A stretch of 64,000 bases of DNA from Longimicrobiaceae bacterium (GTDB taxonomy: Bacteria; Gemmatimonadota; Gemmatimonadetes; Longimicrobiales; Longimicrobiaceae): NCBI GenBank assembly GCA_030447645.1, contig JAUJOM010000001.1, positions 14,911 to 78,910 on the forward strand. Reading direction: 5' to 3'. Positions 8,408 through 18,090 of this stretch are shown here, piece after piece; position 1 is the first letter of the stretch, and each line of letters begins with the position of its first letter. Below the pieces are notes generated by a model, which was given only the letters and a program-made list of their open reading frames with translations, was not told the origin of the DNA and searched no databases. Both the position numbers and the translations under genes were made by a program.

Positions 8408-10057
8408 ATGGCAGTAGAATCGCTTCAGCGGGAGCTGGGTCGGGCTGTACGGGCGATCGGCGCGGATCCCGACACGCGCGTTGGCCTTGAGCGGGCTCGG
8501 GATCCCGAGCACGGCGACTGGGCCAGCAACGTTGCACTCACACTCGCGCGTCCGCTCCGCAGGAAACCCCGCGAGATCGCGGAGGAGATCGTCGCCAGAC
8601 TGGACACGGACGCGGCGGGTGTGCGCTCCGTGGAGGTGGCTGGACCTGGCTTTATCAACTTCCGTCTGGCGCCGGAAGCGCTGATCGGAGGTCTCGCGGA
8701 GATCGTGGACGCGGACCTGGCCTTTGGCCGTTCGGAGGATGGTCAGGGCGAGCCTGTAATGGTCGAGTTTGTTTCTGCGAACCCGACGGGGCCACTCCAT
8801 ATCGGGCACGGCCGGCAGGCCGCCCTTGGCGACGCTATCGCGGAGCTGCTCGCCTGGACAGGCTGGAAGGTATCGCGCGAGTTTTACTACAACGATGCGG
8901 GCGAGCAGATCAATCGGCTTGCTCGCAGCGTGGCCGCTCGTCGTGCACAGCTCGACAGTCCTTCCGCGCCTTTTCCGGAGGATGGCTATCACGGCGATTA
9001 CGTGTCGGAGATTGCCAGCCGCTTCCCCGGCGGGCCAGCCGCAAGTGAAGAGTTGCGCGCGTTCGCCGTCTCCGAGCTACGCGCCGAACAGGACCGGGAC
9101 CTGAGTGAGTTCCGCGTCCGCTTCGACCGCTACTATCTCGAATCTTCGTTGTACACGGATGGCCGCGTGCAGGACACGATCCGGCGGCTGCGCGAAGCTG
9201 GCCGCGTGTACGAGCAGGGTGGTGCTCTGTGGCTGCGCACCACCGCCTTCGGGGACGACAAAGACCGGGTGATGGTGCGAAGCAACGGTGAGCCGACGTA
9301 TTTCCTTGCGGACGTTGCGTACCACCTCGCCAAATGGGAGCGTGGCTTCCGGCGGGCCATCAACGTGCAGGGCTCCGACCACCACGGGACCACCGCTCGT
9401 GTACGCGCCGGCCTGCAGGCGCTTGGCCTGCCCCGCGGCTACCCCGAGTACGTCCTGCACCAGATGGTTACCGTGCTGCGGGGCGGGCAAGAGGTCAAGT
9501 TCTCGAAGCGCGCCGGAGACTACGTCACGCTTCGAGAGCTCTTCACCGAAGTGGGCGTGGACGTGGCACGCTACTTCTTCCTTATGCGGCGGGCGGAGGC
9601 GCAGCTGGTTTTCGATCTGGACCTTGCGCTCGACCAGTCCGACAAGAACCCCGTATACAAGATTCAGTATGCGCACGCGCGCATGCATGCGATTTTCCGG
9701 CGAGCTGGACTGCCGATGAGCGACGTTGCCGCAGGCACTGTCGCCTTGCTCCGGCAGCCCGCGGAGGTTGAGCTGGTGAAGGTGCTCCGCCGCCTGCCGG
9801 AAACCCTCGCGGAGGCGGCGGCAAGACACGCGCCGCATCTGCTTTGCAAGTACCTGGAGGAAGCTGCGGCAGCAGTGAACGCATGGTACCACACGGGGAA
9901 TCGCGACGAGTCGCTGCGGGTGCTCGGAGTCGAACAAGATCTTTCGCGTGCGCGGCTCTTACTCGCACGCGCGGCAGCCATCGTGCTTCGGAACGGACTT
10001 TCGGTGCTGGGAATCACGGCACCGGAGCGAATGGAGCACGCGGAAACCCTCACCTGA
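8408..10057 (+). CDS. argS: Arginyl-tRNA synthetase
   Basis: A class I aminoacyl-tRNA synthetase of 549 residues, normal length. It shows the N-terminal Add-1 domain, the signature FVSANPTGPLHIGHGR with the HIGH motif (about residues 118-133), the Arg-specific NVQGSDHHGT stretch, EVKFSKRAGDYVTL in place of KMSKS, and the C-terminal DALR anticodon-binding helices (YCL-type region around VNAWYHTGN). It charges tRNA-Arg in the cytoplasm. ATG 8408 directly follows the stop of the FmdB-like gene. Confidence 0.97.
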   Translation: MAVESLQRELGRAVRAIGADPDTRVGLERARDPEHGDWASNVALTLARPLRRKPREIAEEIVARLDTDAAGVRSVEVAGPGFINFRLAPEALIGGLAEIVDADLAFGRSEDGQGEPVMVEFVSANPTGPLHIGHGRQAALGDAIAELLAWTGWKVSREFYYNDAGEQINRLARSVAARRAQLDSPSAPFPEDGYHGDYVSEIASRFPGGPAASEELRAFAVSELRAEQDRDLSEFRVRFDRYYLESSLYTDGRVQDTIRRLREAGRVYEQGGALWLRTTAFGDDKDRVMVRSNGEPTYFLADVAYHLAKWERGFRRAINVQGSDHHGTTARVRAGLQALGLPRGYPEYVLHQMVTVLRGGQEVKFSKRAGDYVTLRELFTEVGVDVARYFFLMRRAEAQLVFDLDLALDQSDKNPVYKIQYAHARMHAIFRRAGLPMSDVAAGTVALLRQPAEVELVKVLRRLPETLAEAAARHAPHLLCKYLEEAAAAVNAWYHTGNRDESLRVLGVEQDLSRARLLLARAAAIVLRNGLSVLGITAPERMEHAETLT

Positions 10058-10066
10058 ACGCTTTCG

Positions 10067-10996
10067 ATGTCGCTTTTGGTTGTTGGTAGCGTCGCACTGG
10101 ACACGATCCACACACCGATGGGAACCGCGGAGGACGCTCTCGGGGGTTCTGCAACCCACTTCAGCGCCGCGGCCTCGCTGTTCTGCCCCGTACAGCTGGT
10201 AGGGGTGGTGGGAGATGACTACCCGGTGGACGATCTCCAGTTCCTGGCGGACCGCGGCGTCGATCTTGACGGCCTTGCTCGTGCGCAGGGGGAAAGCTTT
10301 CGCTGGTCGGGACTGTACAGCGCGGATCTGAACTCGCGGGAAACGCTGGAAACACGGCTCGGTGTCTTCGCCGACTTCCAGCCGCGAATCCCGGAGCGCT
10401 TCCGCGAGGCGGACTGGGTGTTCCTCGGTAACATCCATCCCGAGCTGCAGCTCGACGTGCTTCGCCAGATCCGCCGCCCGCGCCTGGTTGCCGCAGACAC
10501 GATGAACTTCTGGATCTCGGGTAATCGCGACACTGTTCTGGAGCTGCTGGGCCAGGTGGATCTGCTGCTGGTGAATGACGACGAGGCGCGCGAGCTGTCG
10601 CGGGAGTGGAATCTTGCCCGCGCGGCCCGGTGGATCCAGGAGCAGGGCCCCCGTTACGTGATCATCAAGAAGGGCCAGCACGGGGCCATGCTGTGGACGC
10701 CGAGCGGACCGTTTGTCGCACCGGGCTTTCCCCTGGAAGATGTGTGCGATCCCACCGGAGCTGGCGATTCGTTCGCCGGTGGATTCATGGGGTACCTGGC
10801 CCAGGCCGGGCGGGCCGAAGACGGGGACCTCCGCCGGGCGATGATTTACGGTTCGGTGCTCGGCTCCTTCGCGGTCGAGCGTTTCGGGCTCGATCGTCTG
10901 CGCGACCTGGGTGGAGAGGAGATCGAGGAGCGGGCGCGCGCATTTCGCGAGCTGGTGGCGTTCGAGCTCGCAGTGGGAGTGGATGCCGGCCTCTGA
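10067..10996 (+). CDS. PfkB-family carbohydrate kinase
   Basis: A 309-residue ribokinase-like kinase. It opens with LLVVGSVALDTIHTP, has the GGSATHFSAAASLF glycine-rich sugar-binding segment, and ends with the PfkB signature DPTGAGDSFAGGFMGYLA carrying the catalytic Asp. VLVNDDEA-like and IIKKGQHGAM stretches are also typical of the fold. The substrate cannot be assigned: it is neither the adenosine- nor the heptose-kinase type by motif. It lies between argS and purM, overlapping purM by 14 bases, which fits a nucleoside or sugar-phosphate role but does not prove one. Confidence 0.85.
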   Translation: MSLLVVGSVALDTIHTPMGTAEDALGGSATHFSAAASLFCPVQLVGVVGDDYPVDDLQFLADRGVDLDGLARAQGESFRWSGLYSADLNSRETLETRLGVFADFQPRIPERFREADWVFLGNIHPELQLDVLRQIRRPRLVAADTMNFWISGNRDTVLELLGQVDLLLVNDDEARELSREWNLARAARWIQEQGPRYVIIKKGQHGAMLWTPSGPFVAPGFPLEDVCDPTGAGDSFAGGFMGYLAQAGRAEDGDLRRAMIYGSVLGSFAVERFGLDRLRDLGGEEIEERARAFRELVAFELAVGVDAGL

Positions 10997-12023
10997 CATC
11001 TCACTGAGCTACCGCGGGAGCGGCGTCGATATCGATGCCGCCGAGCAGGCCAAACACCGCCTGGCCGGGCTTGTGCGCTCGACCTCAACGCCCGACACAC
11101 TCTCGGAGCTCGGCTCTTTTGGCGGCCTGTATCGCCTCCCTAGGGGCCTGAACGACCCGATCCTGGTAGCGAGCACCGACGGCGTAGGCACCAAGCTCAA
11201 GGTGGCGGTGGCAGCAGGACGACACGACACGGTTGGCGAGGACCTGGTCAACCACTGCGTGAACGACATCCTGGTGCAGGGTGCCCGCCCACTCTTCTTC
11301 CAGGATTACCTGGGAATCGGCCGGATGGACGAGGGCATTGTGGAGGCGGTCGTAAGCGGGGTGGCGCGCGGCTGCCGCGAGAATGGATGTGCTCTGCTGG
11401 GAGGTGAAACCGCCGAGCTTCCGGGCATGTACACAGCCGGCGAGTACGACCTCGCCGGAACAATCGTGGGAGTCGTGGAGCACGACCAGCTGCTGGATGG
11501 CTCGCGGATTGAAGCCGGCGATGCGGTTGTGGCGCTTGCATCCTCGGGCCTGCATACCAACGGCTACTCGCTTGCGCGGCGTGTGGTTTTCGAGCGCATG
11601 CGCCTGGGACTCGATGATGCTTTCCCGGGCGAGGCCGGCACGGTCGCGGAAGTGTTGCTTCGTACCCACCGCAGCTACCTGCGTGCGCTCGCGGGGCCGC
11701 TGGAGCGGGGGGAAATCCACGGGCTGGCGCACATCACGGGTGGTGGCCTGCGGGACAATATCCCGCGGGTGCTTCCACCGGGCGTGGACGCGCGCCTGGA
11801 AACGGGGTCATGGGAGGTGCCAAGCGTCTTCCGCACGCTGCAAGAGCAGGGAGGTGTCGAGCAGATGGAAATGTTCCGCGTCTTCAACATGGGCGTCGGC
11901 ATGGTCGCGATGGTGAATGCGGACCGGGCTGACGCGCTGGTCCGCGAGCTGGATGCCGGTGGGGAGCGGGCTTGGGTGGCGGGCGCGATCCGCCCGGGCA
12001 CGGGTCAGGTATTGCTCTCCTAG
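10983..12023 (+). CDS. purM: Phosphoribosylformylglycinamidine cyclo-ligase (AIR synthetase)
   Basis: This is the fifth step of purine synthesis: FGAM plus ATP gives AIR. The 346-residue protein has the PurM signature series: SYRGSGVDIDAAE, STDGVGTKLKVA (nucleotide-binding Asp/Gly loop), HCVNDILVQGARPLFF, ALLGGETAELPGMY, SSGLHTNGYSLAR and ITGGGLRDNIPRVLP. The start ATG 10983 lies within the end of the kinase gene and gives the conserved N-terminus; the frame is open further upstream with no family similarity. No other pur gene is nearby. Confidence 0.96.
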   Translation: MPASDISLSYRGSGVDIDAAEQAKHRLAGLVRSTSTPDTLSELGSFGGLYRLPRGLNDPILVASTDGVGTKLKVAVAAGRHDTVGEDLVNHCVNDILVQGARPLFFQDYLGIGRMDEGIVEAVVSGVARGCRENGCALLGGETAELPGMYTAGEYDLAGTIVGVVEHDQLLDGSRIEAGDAVVALASSGLHTNGYSLARRVVFERMRLGLDDAFPGEAGTVAEVLLRTHRSYLRALAGPLERGEIHGLAHITGGGLRDNIPRVLPPGVDARLETGSWEVPSVFRTLQEQGGVEQMEMFRVFNMGVGMVAMVNADRADALVRELDAGGERAWVAGAIRPGTGQVLLS

Positions 12024-12025
12024 CC

Positions 12026-13129
12026 ATGGAAAATGGGATGAAGCGCTGGGGATGGGCGTTCACCCTGCTGACAGCCGTCAGCTCGCCGGTTGTCGCGCAG
12101 CATGGCAACGTCGCGAATCCGTGCACGCGTGTGGGTTCCGAGGCTCCAGCGGCAGCACGCGACTGGTGCATCCAGACAGCGCAGGCAGTCACCTCGGCTC
12201 AGCCGCAGCTAGGCATTCTGCTCGCTGCCGGCAATCCGATCCTCGGGGCGGGCCGTGCCGGCGGCGGCTTTCGACTCGGCGTCCTGCCGCAGGCGAGTGT
12301 CAGCGCAAAGCTGAACCTTGTGCAGGTTCAGCTGCCGGACCTCCGTTCAGCAGGCTCCGGCGCTGGACCGATGGCTGGCCGGCTGACTGCAGTCGCTCCG
12401 GCGATCTCCGGCACTGCCATGCTCGGCGTATTCCCCGGTGTGAGCCTCGCGCCGATGCTCGGCGGGATCGGGAGCTTGGATCTGCTCGCGCAGGCCACTT
12501 ACCTGCCATTACGGACCTTTGGGGCCGGGGGCTTCGACGAAAGTTCTCCGGAGATGGCGTATGGGGCGGGCGTGCGCGTTGGGATTCTGCGCGAATCGTT
12601 CCTCTTGCCAGGCGTGTCGGTGAGCGCCATGTACCGGCGCCTCGGTGATGCCCGCTTTGGGAATGTATGCCAGGGGACGGCCCGGACCACCTCAGCCGAC
12701 ACCAGCCAGGGCTACAGCTTCGGGCAGGGGTCATGCACGGGCTCTGGCGATTCCGCCGCTGGCGGCAACGCGGGCGAGTTTTCCTTCGATCTCCACAACA
12801 CGAGCGTGCGTGCCGCCGCTAGCAAGCGACTGCTTCTGCTGGGTTTGACCGCAGGCGTGGGGTACGACCGCTGGAGGAGCGACATTGCGTTCGGTTTTCG
12901 CGCGCCCCGCGATCCCCGCTTCTTCCGCGCCTCCGGTCTGGAGCTGAGCAGCCGGCGCTGGTCCGCATTCGCGAACGGGGTTTTGTCGCTCCCGTTCGTC
13001 GCGCTCGCCGCGGAGGCAGGATGGCTGCAGGGCGGCGCAGCGCTGGCCGAGTTTGATCCCTCACGCAGCCGTTTCGATCCCGGGTCAGGCACATGGTTCG
13101 GGAGTGTGGGAATGCGGTTGTCCCTGTGA
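12026..13129 (+). CDS. Secreted/outer-membrane protein of unknown function
   Basis: A 367-residue protein with a clear signal peptide (MENGMKRWGWAFTLLTAVSSPVVAQ, cleavage after AQ expected). The mature part has alternating Gly-rich segments that read like beta strands (GGGFRLGVLPQASVSAKLNL, FNGVLSLPF-type stretches) and ends in Leu (MRLSL), as expected for an outer-membrane barrel. Two Cys pairs (NPCTRV/RDWCIQ and NVCQG/GSCTG) could form disulphides. I do not recognise the family. ATG 12026 lies two bases after purM; its stop overlaps ribD by GTGA, so it sits inside a purM-rib transcript. Confidence 0.7.
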   Translation: MENGMKRWGWAFTLLTAVSSPVVAQHGNVANPCTRVGSEAPAAARDWCIQTAQAVTSAQPQLGILLAAGNPILGAGRAGGGFRLGVLPQASVSAKLNLVQVQLPDLRSAGSGAGPMAGRLTAVAPAISGTAMLGVFPGVSLAPMLGGIGSLDLLAQATYLPLRTFGAGGFDESSPEMAYGAGVRVGILRESFLLPGVSVSAMYRRLGDARFGNVCQGTARTTSADTSQGYSFGQGSCTGSGDSAAGGNAGEFSFDLHNTSVRAAASKRLLLLGLTAGVGYDRWRSDIAFGFRAPRDPRFFRASGLELSSRRWSAFANGVLSLPFVALAAEAGWLQGGAALAEFDPSRSRFDPGSGTWFGSVGMRLSL

Positions 13130-14205
13130 GTTCCAGCACGGACGATGTGCACATGCGGCGTGCTCTGCAGCTTGCGTTGAGAGGCTGGGGCCGTGTCGCA
13201 CCCAACCCGCTGGTCGGAGCTGTGGTGGCGCAGGGGGAGGAAGTCCTGGGTGAGGGGTGGCACGCGGAGTACGGCGGCCCCCATGCGGAGGTCCAGGCAC
13301 TGCGAGCCGCGGGAACTCGCGCCACCGGGGCTACACTGTACGTAACGCTCGAGCCCTGTGCTCATCACGGCAAGACGCCGCCCTGCACGAACGCTATACT
13401 GGCTCACGGCATCGCCCGGGTTGTATTCGCGGCTGCCGACCCGAACCCCCAGGCCCGGGGCGGCGCCGAAGTGCTCCGGGCCTCCGGTGTGGAACTAAGC
13501 TGGGGTGTGGAGGAACAGGGGACGTGGGACCAGAACGCGCCTTTCTTCCATCGCTTCGCCGGTACCAAGCGCCCCTGGATCGCGCTCAAGCTCGCCATGT
13601 CGCTGGATGGGGCAGTGGCGGACGCATACGGACGCTCGAAGTGGATTACCGGGGAGCTGGCCCGACGGGAAACCCACCGGCTACGTGCGCAGTTCGACGG
13701 GATCGGGGTGGGAAGTGGCACCGCACTGGCAGACGATCCGCAGCTCACCGTCCGGGGGTTGGTCCCGCCCCGATGCGCCCCGGCCCGGGTGGTGTGGGAT
13801 CGGCGACTCCGGCTCCCCACCGACAGCCGGCTCGCGCGTACGGCGGGTGAGATTCCGGTGTGGGTGGTCACCGGCGCCACTGCGCCCGAGGAGCGATGCA
13901 GTGCCCTTGAAGATATGGGCGTGCGAGTGCTTCGGAGTCGCGATCTCGGCGACGGCCTCCGTGGGCTGTGGAATCACGGCGTCGGCTCAATGCTGGTGGA
14001 GGGCGGAGCGCACATCGCCAGCGCACTGCTTTCGGGCGGTTTTGTGGACCGGCTGTACCTGTTCTACGCCCCTCTGCTACTCGGCGCGGGTGCGGTTCGG
14101 GCATTCGGCGCCCTTGCGGCCGCTTCCGTGGAGAGCGCCGCGCGGTGGCGTATGCTGCCGACGGAACAGTTCGGGCCGGACACGCTGATCACCCTTGCAG
14201 CGTAG
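13126..14205 (+). CDS. ribD: Bifunctional pyrimidine deaminase/reductase of riboflavin synthesis
   Basis: RibD deaminates and then reduces the pyrimidine intermediate of riboflavin synthesis. Residues 1-145 form the CMP/dCMP-deaminase-like zinc domain, with PHAEVQAL (His and catalytic Glu) and TLEPCAHHGKTPPC (two zinc Cys). Residues 150-359 form the reductase domain, with RPWIALKLAMSLDGAVA, GIGVGSGTALADDPQLTVR and LVEGGAHIASALL. The start is GTG 13126 in a GTGA overlap with the previous stop. No FMN riboswitch is visible because the upstream gene leaves no leader. 359 residues is normal. Confidence 0.95.
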   Translation: MSSSTDDVHMRRALQLALRGWGRVAPNPLVGAVVAQGEEVLGEGWHAEYGGPHAEVQALRAAGTRATGATLYVTLEPCAHHGKTPPCTNAILAHGIARVVFAAADPNPQARGGAEVLRASGVELSWGVEEQGTWDQNAPFFHRFAGTKRPWIALKLAMSLDGAVADAYGRSKWITGELARRETHRLRAQFDGIGVGSGTALADDPQLTVRGLVPPRCAPARVVWDRRLRLPTDSRLARTAGEIPVWVVTGATAPEERCSALEDMGVRVLRSRDLGDGLRGLWNHGVGSMLVEGGAHIASALLSGGFVDRLYLFYAPLLLGAGAVRAFGALAAASVESAARWRMLPTEQFGPDTLITLAA

Positions 14206-14210
14206 CTGGC

Positions 14211-14840
14211 GTGTTCACCGGGATCATCGAAGAAGTCGGCGAGATCGCCGCGGCAGAGCCGCTGGGCAATGGCGCCGCATTGCGAATTGCGGCATCCCAT
14301 GTGCTCCAGCAACTCGCGGTCGGCGACAGCGTGGCCATCGACGGTGTTTGCCTCACTGCTACGTCGGTGGCTCCGGACAGCTTCACCGTGGACGCTGTGG
14401 CGACCACTTTGGAACGGACGGCACTCGGCACATATGCGCCGGGTCGGCGAGTAAACCTCGAGCGGGCGCTCGCGCTGGGGGCCCGGCTTGGAGGACACCT
14501 GGTACAGGGACATGTCGACGGGGTAGGATGGATCGAGAGCATCCATCCGCGAGACGAGCTGGTGCGGATCGACTTCACGCTGCCCGAAGAAGTAGCCGAT
14601 TTCACGGTGCTGCACGGCTCGATTGCGCTCAACGGAATCAGTTTGACCGTCAACGCGCTGCCGGCCCACTCCATTTGCCAGGTATCCATCATCCCTCACA
14701 CATGGTCCCACACGGCTCTGCGCGAGCTAGCCCCTAGGGATCCGGTGAACGTTGAGGGCGACCTGATCGGCAAGTATGTCCGGCGTCTGCTCGGCGCGCC
14801 ATCTGCGGGCGCGGACCTCATGGGCGGGTGGGGGTACTAG
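14211..14840 (+). CDS. ribE: Riboflavin synthase, alpha chain
   Basis: It dismutates two lumazines into riboflavin. The 209-residue chain has two lumazine-binding repeats: [12 protein letters not shown] ... [12 protein letters not shown] ... [13 protein letters not shown], then a repeat with [14 protein letters not shown] and [11 protein letters not shown]. The start is GTG 14211, which gives the invariant (M)FTGI N-terminus, six bases after the ribD stop. The last ~15 residues are variable. It is the second gene of the rib operon. Confidence 0.96.
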   Translation: MFTGIIEEVGEIAAAEPLGNGAALRIAASHVLQQLAVGDSVAIDGVCLTATSVAPDSFTVDAVATTLERTALGTYAPGRRVNLERALALGARLGGHLVQGHVDGVGWIESIHPRDELVRIDFTLPEEVADFTVLHGSIALNGISLTVNALPAHSICQVSIIPHTWSHTALRELAPRDPVNVEGDLIGKYVRRLLGAPSAGADLMGGWGY

Positions 14841-14844
14841 GCGC

Positions 14845-16053
14845 ATGCCCTTTGACAGCGTAGAAGCAGCGATCCGCGACATCGCGGAAGGCCGCATGGT
14901 GATCGTCGCCGACGATGAGGACCGGGAGAACGAGGGGGACCTGGTCTGCGCGGCGGCCGCCGTCACTCCGCAAACGATCAACTTCATGGCCACTCACGGC
15001 CGGGGGATGATCTGCCTCACGCTCACTCCGGAGCGCGCCGATGCGCTCGAGCTCCGGCCCATGACGGAAGTGAACACGGAGGCCCAAGGTACAGCATTCA
15101 CCGTTACCGTTGATGCCGCCCCGCGCTTCGGCGTGACAACGGGGATCAGCGCAGCGGATCGGGCCAAGACGATCCAGGTTTGCGTGGACCCCGACAGCGG
15201 TCCCGCGGATCTGCGTCGCCCCGGGCACGTGCACCCGATCCGCTCCCGCCCAGGCGGGGTGCTCCGCCGGGTCGGCCAGACAGAGGCATCGGTCGATCTC
15301 GCTCGAATGGCTGGGCTCGCTCCGGCGGGTGTGATCTGCGAAATCCTGAATCCGGACGGCACCATGGCGCGGCGCCCGGAACTGGAGCGCTTCGCCGCGG
15401 AGCACGGCATGCGATTCATCACCGTCGCGCAAATCATCGCGCATCGCCTCAAGAACGAGTCGCTGGTACACCGGGAAGCGGCGGCAACCATCCCGACCCC
15501 GTACGGCGACTGGCGGATCATCGCATACCGGAACGACGTGGATTCCTTTGATCACGTCGCCTTCGTGCACGGCGACATCGGCGGCGGGCGTGATGTGCTG
15601 GTGCGGATGCATTCGGAGTGCCTCACGGGTGATGTGTTCCATTCACAGCGCTGCGACTGTGGAGAGCAGCTCGACACCGCTCTGCGGCTGATCGCCGCGG
15701 AGGGCGCGGGCGTGATCGTGTACCTGCGACAGGAGGGGCGTGGGATTGGTCTGGTGAACAAGCTGCATGCCTACGCGCTCCAGGACCAGGGGCTCGATAC
15801 CGTGCAGGCCAATGAAGCACTTGGCTTTCAGCCGGACCTGCGTGACTACGGAATCGGTGCACAGATCCTGCGGGATCTTGGAGTATCGTCGATGCGTTTG
15901 CTCACGAACAACACCAAAAAAATCGTGGGACTTGACGGCTACGGCCTTTCGGTAGCGGATCAGGTCCCGCTACGGATCGAGCCGAACCCGTTCAACCACG
16001 GCTATCTCGCCACGAAGCGGGACAAGATGGGCCATCTGCTCCCCACCGGCTGA
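14845..16053 (+). CDS. ribBA: Bifunctional DHBP synthase / GTP cyclohydrolase II; DHBP site His replaced by Gln
   Basis: The protein makes both riboflavin precursors. Residues 1-205 are the DHBP synthase domain ([27 protein letters not shown]). Residues ~210-402 are GTP cyclohydrolase II, with [17 protein letters not shown] (three zinc Cys), [11 protein letters not shown] and RLLTNNTKK. All cyclohydrolase motifs are intact. In the first domain the expected GHTEA motif reads GQTEA: residue 145, codon CAG at 15277-15279, is Gln where the family has a His that binds the catalytic Mg. This could cripple DHBP formation or be a one-base error. ATG 14845 is chosen; the frame is open upstream without similarity. 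Confidence 0.95.
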   Translation: MPFDSVEAAIRDIAEGRMVIVADDEDRENEGDLVCAAAAVTPQTINFMATHGRGMICLTLTPERADALELRPMTEVNTEAQGTAFTVTVDAAPRFGVTTGISAADRAKTIQVCVDPDSGPADLRRPGHVHPIRSRPGGVLRRVGQTEASVDLARMAGLAPAGVICEILNPDGTMARRPELERFAAEHGMRFITVAQIIAHRLKNESLVHREAAATIPTPYGDWRIIAYRNDVDSFDHVAFVHGDIGGGRDVLVRMHSECLTGDVFHSQRCDCGEQLDTALRLIAAEGAGVIVYLRQEGRGIGLVNKLHAYALQDQGLDTVQANEALGFQPDLRDYGIGAQILRDLGVSSMRLLTNNTKKIVGLDGYGLSVADQVPLRIEPNPFNHGYLATKRDKMGHLLPTG

Positions 16054-16056
16054 TCA

Positions 16057-16539
16057 ATGAGGGAACACCAGGGAATGTTGCGCGGGGATGGGCGCCGCTT
16101 TGGGATCGTTGTGGGGCGATTCAACGAGTTCATCACGGGCCAGCTCCTCGCTGGCGCACGTGACTGCCTCCAGCGCCACGGAGTCGCGGATGAGGACATC
16201 GTGGTGGCGTGGGTTCCGGGTGCATGGGAGATTCCTGGCGCGCTGCGGCGACTGGCCCGGCATGCGCCATTCGACGCATTGATTGCCCTGGGTGCGGTGA
16301 TTCGTGGCGGTACTCCTCACTTCGAGTACGTATCAGGTGGAGTGGCGAGTGGAGTCGCCGCCGTGGGTGCCGAAAGCGACCTCCCCGTCGCCTTCGGAGT
16401 GCTCACGACGGACACGGTGGAGCAAGCGATCGAGCGTGCTGGAACCAAAGCCGGGAACAAGGGATGGGAGGCGGCGCTTGCCGCATTGGAAGTCGCGGAC
16501 CTGTATGCGAGGCTGAATGCAGACGCCGAAGGTGCATGA
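16057..16539 (+). CDS. ribH: 6,7-dimethyl-8-ribityllumazine synthase
   Basis: It condenses DHBP with the ribitylamino-pyrimidine to give lumazine, usually as a large icosahedral shell. The 160-residue chain shows [37 protein letters not shown] (with the catalytic His), [15 protein letters not shown] and [14 protein letters not shown]. It lies three bases after ribBA and overlaps nusB by 23 bases, the common rib-nusB arrangement. Confidence 0.97.
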   Translation: MREHQGMLRGDGRRFGIVVGRFNEFITGQLLAGARDCLQRHGVADEDIVVAWVPGAWEIPGALRRLARHAPFDALIALGAVIRGGTPHFEYVSGGVASGVAAVGAESDLPVAFGVLTTDTVEQAIERAGTKAGNKGWEAALAALEVADLYARLNADAEGA

Positions 16540-16957
16540 GCGCAGCCGCGCGCGAGGGTGGGCGTTGCAGGCGCTGTATGCCTTGGAGATGCGCGGAGCC
16601 GGGCCGGACGCCCTGGTGCAGACGCTGGAAGACGTTTTCGACCAGCTGCAGGTGGCACGCCGGAACGCATCCTACTCCATGGTTCTGGTCCGTCTCGTGG
16701 CCGCGAATCTCCCCCGTATCGATCGCGTGCTCAGTGACGCACTCGAAAACTGGCGCATGGACCGGCTGGCGGTGATGGACCGGAACATTCTCCGAGTTGG
16801 GATCACCGAGCTGGTGTTCGTGGATGACGTTCCGCCACTCATCGCCGTGCGCGAAGGGGTAGCGCTCGCCGAACGCTACGGAACTCCGGAAAGCCCTCGC
16901 TTTGTCAAAGGGGTCCTGGACGCCGTGGCCCGAAATGTGGCGGCACAGCGGCCGTGA
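16517..16957 (+). CDS. nusB: Transcription antitermination factor NusB
   Basis: A 146-residue all-helical RNA-binding protein that joins NusE, NusA and NusG in antitermination of rRNA operons. Diagnostic features are [14 protein letters not shown] at the N-terminus, [14 protein letters not shown] in the middle and [15 protein letters not shown] near the end. Its start lies inside ribH, and its last bases overlap the glycosyltransferase start at 16954 as GTGA. Confidence 0.95.
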   Translation: MQTPKVHERSRARGWALQALYALEMRGAGPDALVQTLEDVFDQLQVARRNASYSMVLVRLVAANLPRIDRVLSDALENWRMDRLAVMDRNILRVGITELVFVDDVPPLIAVREGVALAERYGTPESPRFVKGVLDAVARNVAAQRP

Positions 16958-18090
16958 AGCTGCTGGTAGTCAACTGGCAGGACCGCATGAATCCGCACGC
17001 TGGGGGTGCGGAAATTCATCTTCACGAGATTTTCGGCCGTCTGGCCACGCGGGGCCACCAGATCACGTTTCTCGCCTCCGGCTGGCGGAACGCCGCCACT
17101 CGCGAAATGCTGGACGGGATCGAGGTGCACCGTACTGGAAGGCGACACACCTTCGGAATGCGTGCTCCGGGCTATTACCGACAGCACCTGAGCCGTCAAA
17201 GCTTTGACGGCATGGTCGACGCCCTCAACAAGATCCCGCTGTTCACGCCTCTCTGGGCCGGCCGCCCTGTAGTACTCCTCGTACATCATCTCTTTGGAGG
17301 AACCGCGTTTCGCCAGGCACCGCCTCCCATCGCGGCCGCAACCTGGCTGCTCGAGCGGCCGCTCGCCCGGGTGTACCGCGGCCTGCCGGTCCAGGCGATC
17401 TCGAGCAGTACCGCTGACGATCTTGCCGCTCGAGGGATGGACAGTCGGAGGATCACCGTCATACAGCCGGGGGTCGACACCGGATTTTTCGCCCCGGCGG
17501 CGCGCGAAAGCCGGTCGCCCCGGCCGACGTTCCTGTACCTTGGACGGCTGCAGCGCTACAAGCGGGTTGACCTAGTCATACGAGCAGTTGCACTCCTGCG
17601 GGGGCGGGGTGTGAGTGCCACACTGTTGATTGCGGGCCGTGGGGAGCATGAGGGTTCTTTGAGGCGCTTGACAGCCCGGCTGGGCGCCGACGACCAAGTG
17701 CGTTTTCTCGGCTACGTCAGCGAAGAGGAAAAGCGCGCGCTTTTCCGGGCGGCATGGGCCAACGTTTTCACATCGCCAAAGGAGGGGTGGGGAATCACCA
17801 ACCTCGAGGCTGCCGCATGCGGAACGCCTTCCGTCGTGAGTGACGCACCGGGGTTGCGGGAATCCGTGCGCGACGGCGAAACGGGCTTGCTGGTACCCCA
17901 CGGCGACGTTGCGTTGCTCACGACTGCTCTCGAAACCCTCGCGCAACATCCCGAGAGGGTGGAAACGATGGGGCGGCACGCCCGCGGGTTCGCTGAGCGC
18001 TTTACCTGGGATCGGGCTGCAGCGGAAACCGAGCATCACCTGCGCACGGCGTTCGGAATCGCTGAAGGAGTCACGCTGTGCCGCCATTGA
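16954..18090 (+). CDS. GT4-family (GT-B fold) glycosyltransferase
   Basis: A 378-residue retaining glycosyltransferase. The N-domain begins LLVVNWQDRMNPHAGGAEIH, and the C-domain holds VIQPGVDTGFF, FLYLGRLQRYKRVDLVIRA and EGWGITNLEAAACGTPSVVS with the nucleotide-sugar-binding Glu pair. Donor and acceptor are unknown; cell-surface sugar assembly is the usual role. The GTG start overlaps the nusB stop. It is followed by hprK with a 13-base overlap, so the gene belongs to the same transcription unit without a functional link that I can see. Confidence 0.88.
   Translation: MKLLVVNWQDRMNPHAGGAEIHLHEIFGRLATRGHQITFLASGWRNAATREMLDGIEVHRTGRRHTFGMRAPGYYRQHLSRQSFDGMVDALNKIPLFTPLWAGRPVVLLVHHLFGGTAFRQAPPPIAAATWLLERPLARVYRGLPVQAISSSTADDLAARGMDSRRITVIQPGVDTGFFAPAARESRSPRPTFLYLGRLQRYKRVDLVIRAVALLRGRGVSATLLIAGRGEHEGSLRRLTARLGADDQVRFLGYVSEEEKRALFRAAWANVFTSPKEGWGITNLEAAACGTPSVVSDAPGLRESVRDGETGLLVPHGDVALLTTALETLAQHPERVETMGRHARGFAERFTWDRAAAETEHHLRTAFGIAEGVTLCRH

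Noticed and set aside
13000-13126. FMN riboswitch upstream of ribD
   Set aside because: The upstream gene overlaps ribD, and the conserved FMN-aptamer segments are not seen in the preceding bases.
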